Source of the DNA: Eubacterium sp.
Lineage (GTDB): Bacteria; Bacillota; Clostridia; Oscillospirales; Acutalibacteraceae
Length of the DNA: 7,010 nucleotides
Direction of reading: 5' to 3'
Assembly: GCA_024696725.1 (NCBI GenBank)
Contig: JAILGO010000078.1
Location: 1 to 7,010 of the forward strand
Positions within the stretch are counted from its first letter, which is position 1. The number at the start of each line of letters is the position of its first letter. The notes beneath the pieces are model-generated. The model was not told where the DNA came from. It saw only the letters and a list, made by a program, of their open reading frames with translations, and made no database searches. The position numbers and the translations under genes were made by a program. Shown here in pieces: positions 6,691-7,010 of this stretch.

Positions 6691-6726
6691 CAAAAGAAAA
6701 GCAAGGAATGAATTTCATTCCTTGCT
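6691..6726 (-). terminator. Intrinsic terminator of the Sir2-family gene
   Basis: A 13-bp perfect inverted repeat (6700-6712 with 6714-6726, AGCAAGGAATGAA and complement, central base 6713) followed on the minus strand by TTTTCTTTT. It begins 6 nt after the stop codon at 6733 and lies directly before the transporter -10, so the two genes are separate transcription units. Confidence 0.88.
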
Positions 6727-6732
6727 GTGCTG

Positions 6733-7010
6733 TTATATTAAATCATTAATCACTTTGTCAATGTCGCCGTCAATGCAGATTGACTGCTTTCTGATTTCAG
6801 TCGGTGCGTTTGCTTCGCCCTTGTTTATACATACATAAGTTGCATCGGGGTTTTCGTTCGTGTACTGCCAAAAGGGATATTTGATAATAACGGGCGTGTT
6901 ATAACCAACACCGAGTTCAAGGTAAAGCACCTTGCCCTTTTTATGCAGTTCGGTAAACTCAGCATAATGCTGATACGCTTTGTGCCAGCCGTCGTCCTCA
7001 ACAAACTTGG
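6733..7010 (-). CDS. Sir2-family NAD-dependent protein deacylase/ADP-ribosyltransferase-like, C-terminal part
   Basis: Only the last ~92 residues are present; the frame is open to the right edge and ends at TAA 6733-6735. The visible part includes a GWHKAYQHYAEF helix, then KVLYLELGVGYNTPVII, KYPFWQYTNENP, ATYVCINKGEA and a closing SICIDGDIDKVI. This order resembles the end of Sir2-fold proteins: the strand carrying a Gly-rich NAD-binding loop (LELGVGYNTP), then the strand with the cofactor-contacting Asn (CIN), then a late strand-helix with the DI motif. It recalls the macrodomain-linked (class M) sirtuins of Firmicutes, which in some species modify proteins by ADP-ribosylation, but the catalytic His and zinc region lie outside the window, so neither class nor activity can be confirmed. 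An internal GTG at 6930 should not be taken as the start, because the similarity continues upstream. A terminator follows 6 nt later. Confidence 0.7.
   Translation of the reverse strand, partial: KFVEDDGWHKAYQHYAEFTELHKKGKVLYLELGVGYNTPVIIKYPFWQYTNENPDATYVCINKGEANAPTEIRKQSICIDGDIDKVINDLI

Noticed and set aside
6614..6838. 74-codon open frame on the plus strand
   Set aside because: It crosses a terminator and a promoter of the opposite strand and matches nothing recognisable.

Overview
The window looks like chromosomal DNA from a low-to-mid GC Gram-positive anaerobe of the Clostridia, probably a gut Ruminococcaceae/Lachnospiraceae-type bacterium. The reasons are AGGAGG-type ribosome binding sites, TTG starts, a sortase beside a lysine-rich Ig-like-repeat surface protein, a secreted GH78-type alpha-L-rhamnosidase, and an aldo/keto reductase with a C-terminal two-cluster ferredoxin domain. 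This placement is inference from gene content; there is no marker gene.

Layout, left to right. (1) 1-1446, minus strand: a sortase followed 33 nt later by a secreted CAP-domain protein whose C-terminus runs off the left edge; this looks like a small cell-surface operon. (2) 1451-1726, plus strand: the last ~85 codons of a sensor histidine kinase ATPase domain, cut off at the N box, with its terminator still in place (1731-1764). It is read here as the remnant of a lost two-component gene. (3) 1776-4139, minus: a secreted GH78-family glycoside hydrolase with its acidic active-site residues intact. (4) 4376-5509, plus, divergent from the hydrolase across a ~236-nt region holding promoters for both: an aldo/keto reductase fused to a ferredoxin-like tail. 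(5) A 39-nt nearly perfect hairpin (5540-5578) separates it from convergent gene (6) 5604-6635, minus: a ten-helix EamA/DMT-family transporter with a 53-residue histidine-rich tail. (7) 6733-7010, minus: the C-terminal ~92 residues of a Sir2-family protein, followed by its own terminator, which abuts the transporter promoter.

How the genes work together: only the sortase/CAP pair is clearly linked, as enzyme and possible surface substrate or partner. The rhamnosidase and the aldo/keto reductase share a divergent intergenic region and could be co-regulated, but no operator was recognised. The remaining genes look like independent transcription units, each with its own promoter and/or terminator. 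I saw no mobile element, CRISPR array, tRNA or rRNA, and no gene-free stretch longer than about 240 nt. I do not see a convincing new multi-gene system; the most distinctive items are the His-rich transporter tail, the truncated histidine kinase with intact terminator, and the sortase/CAP pair.
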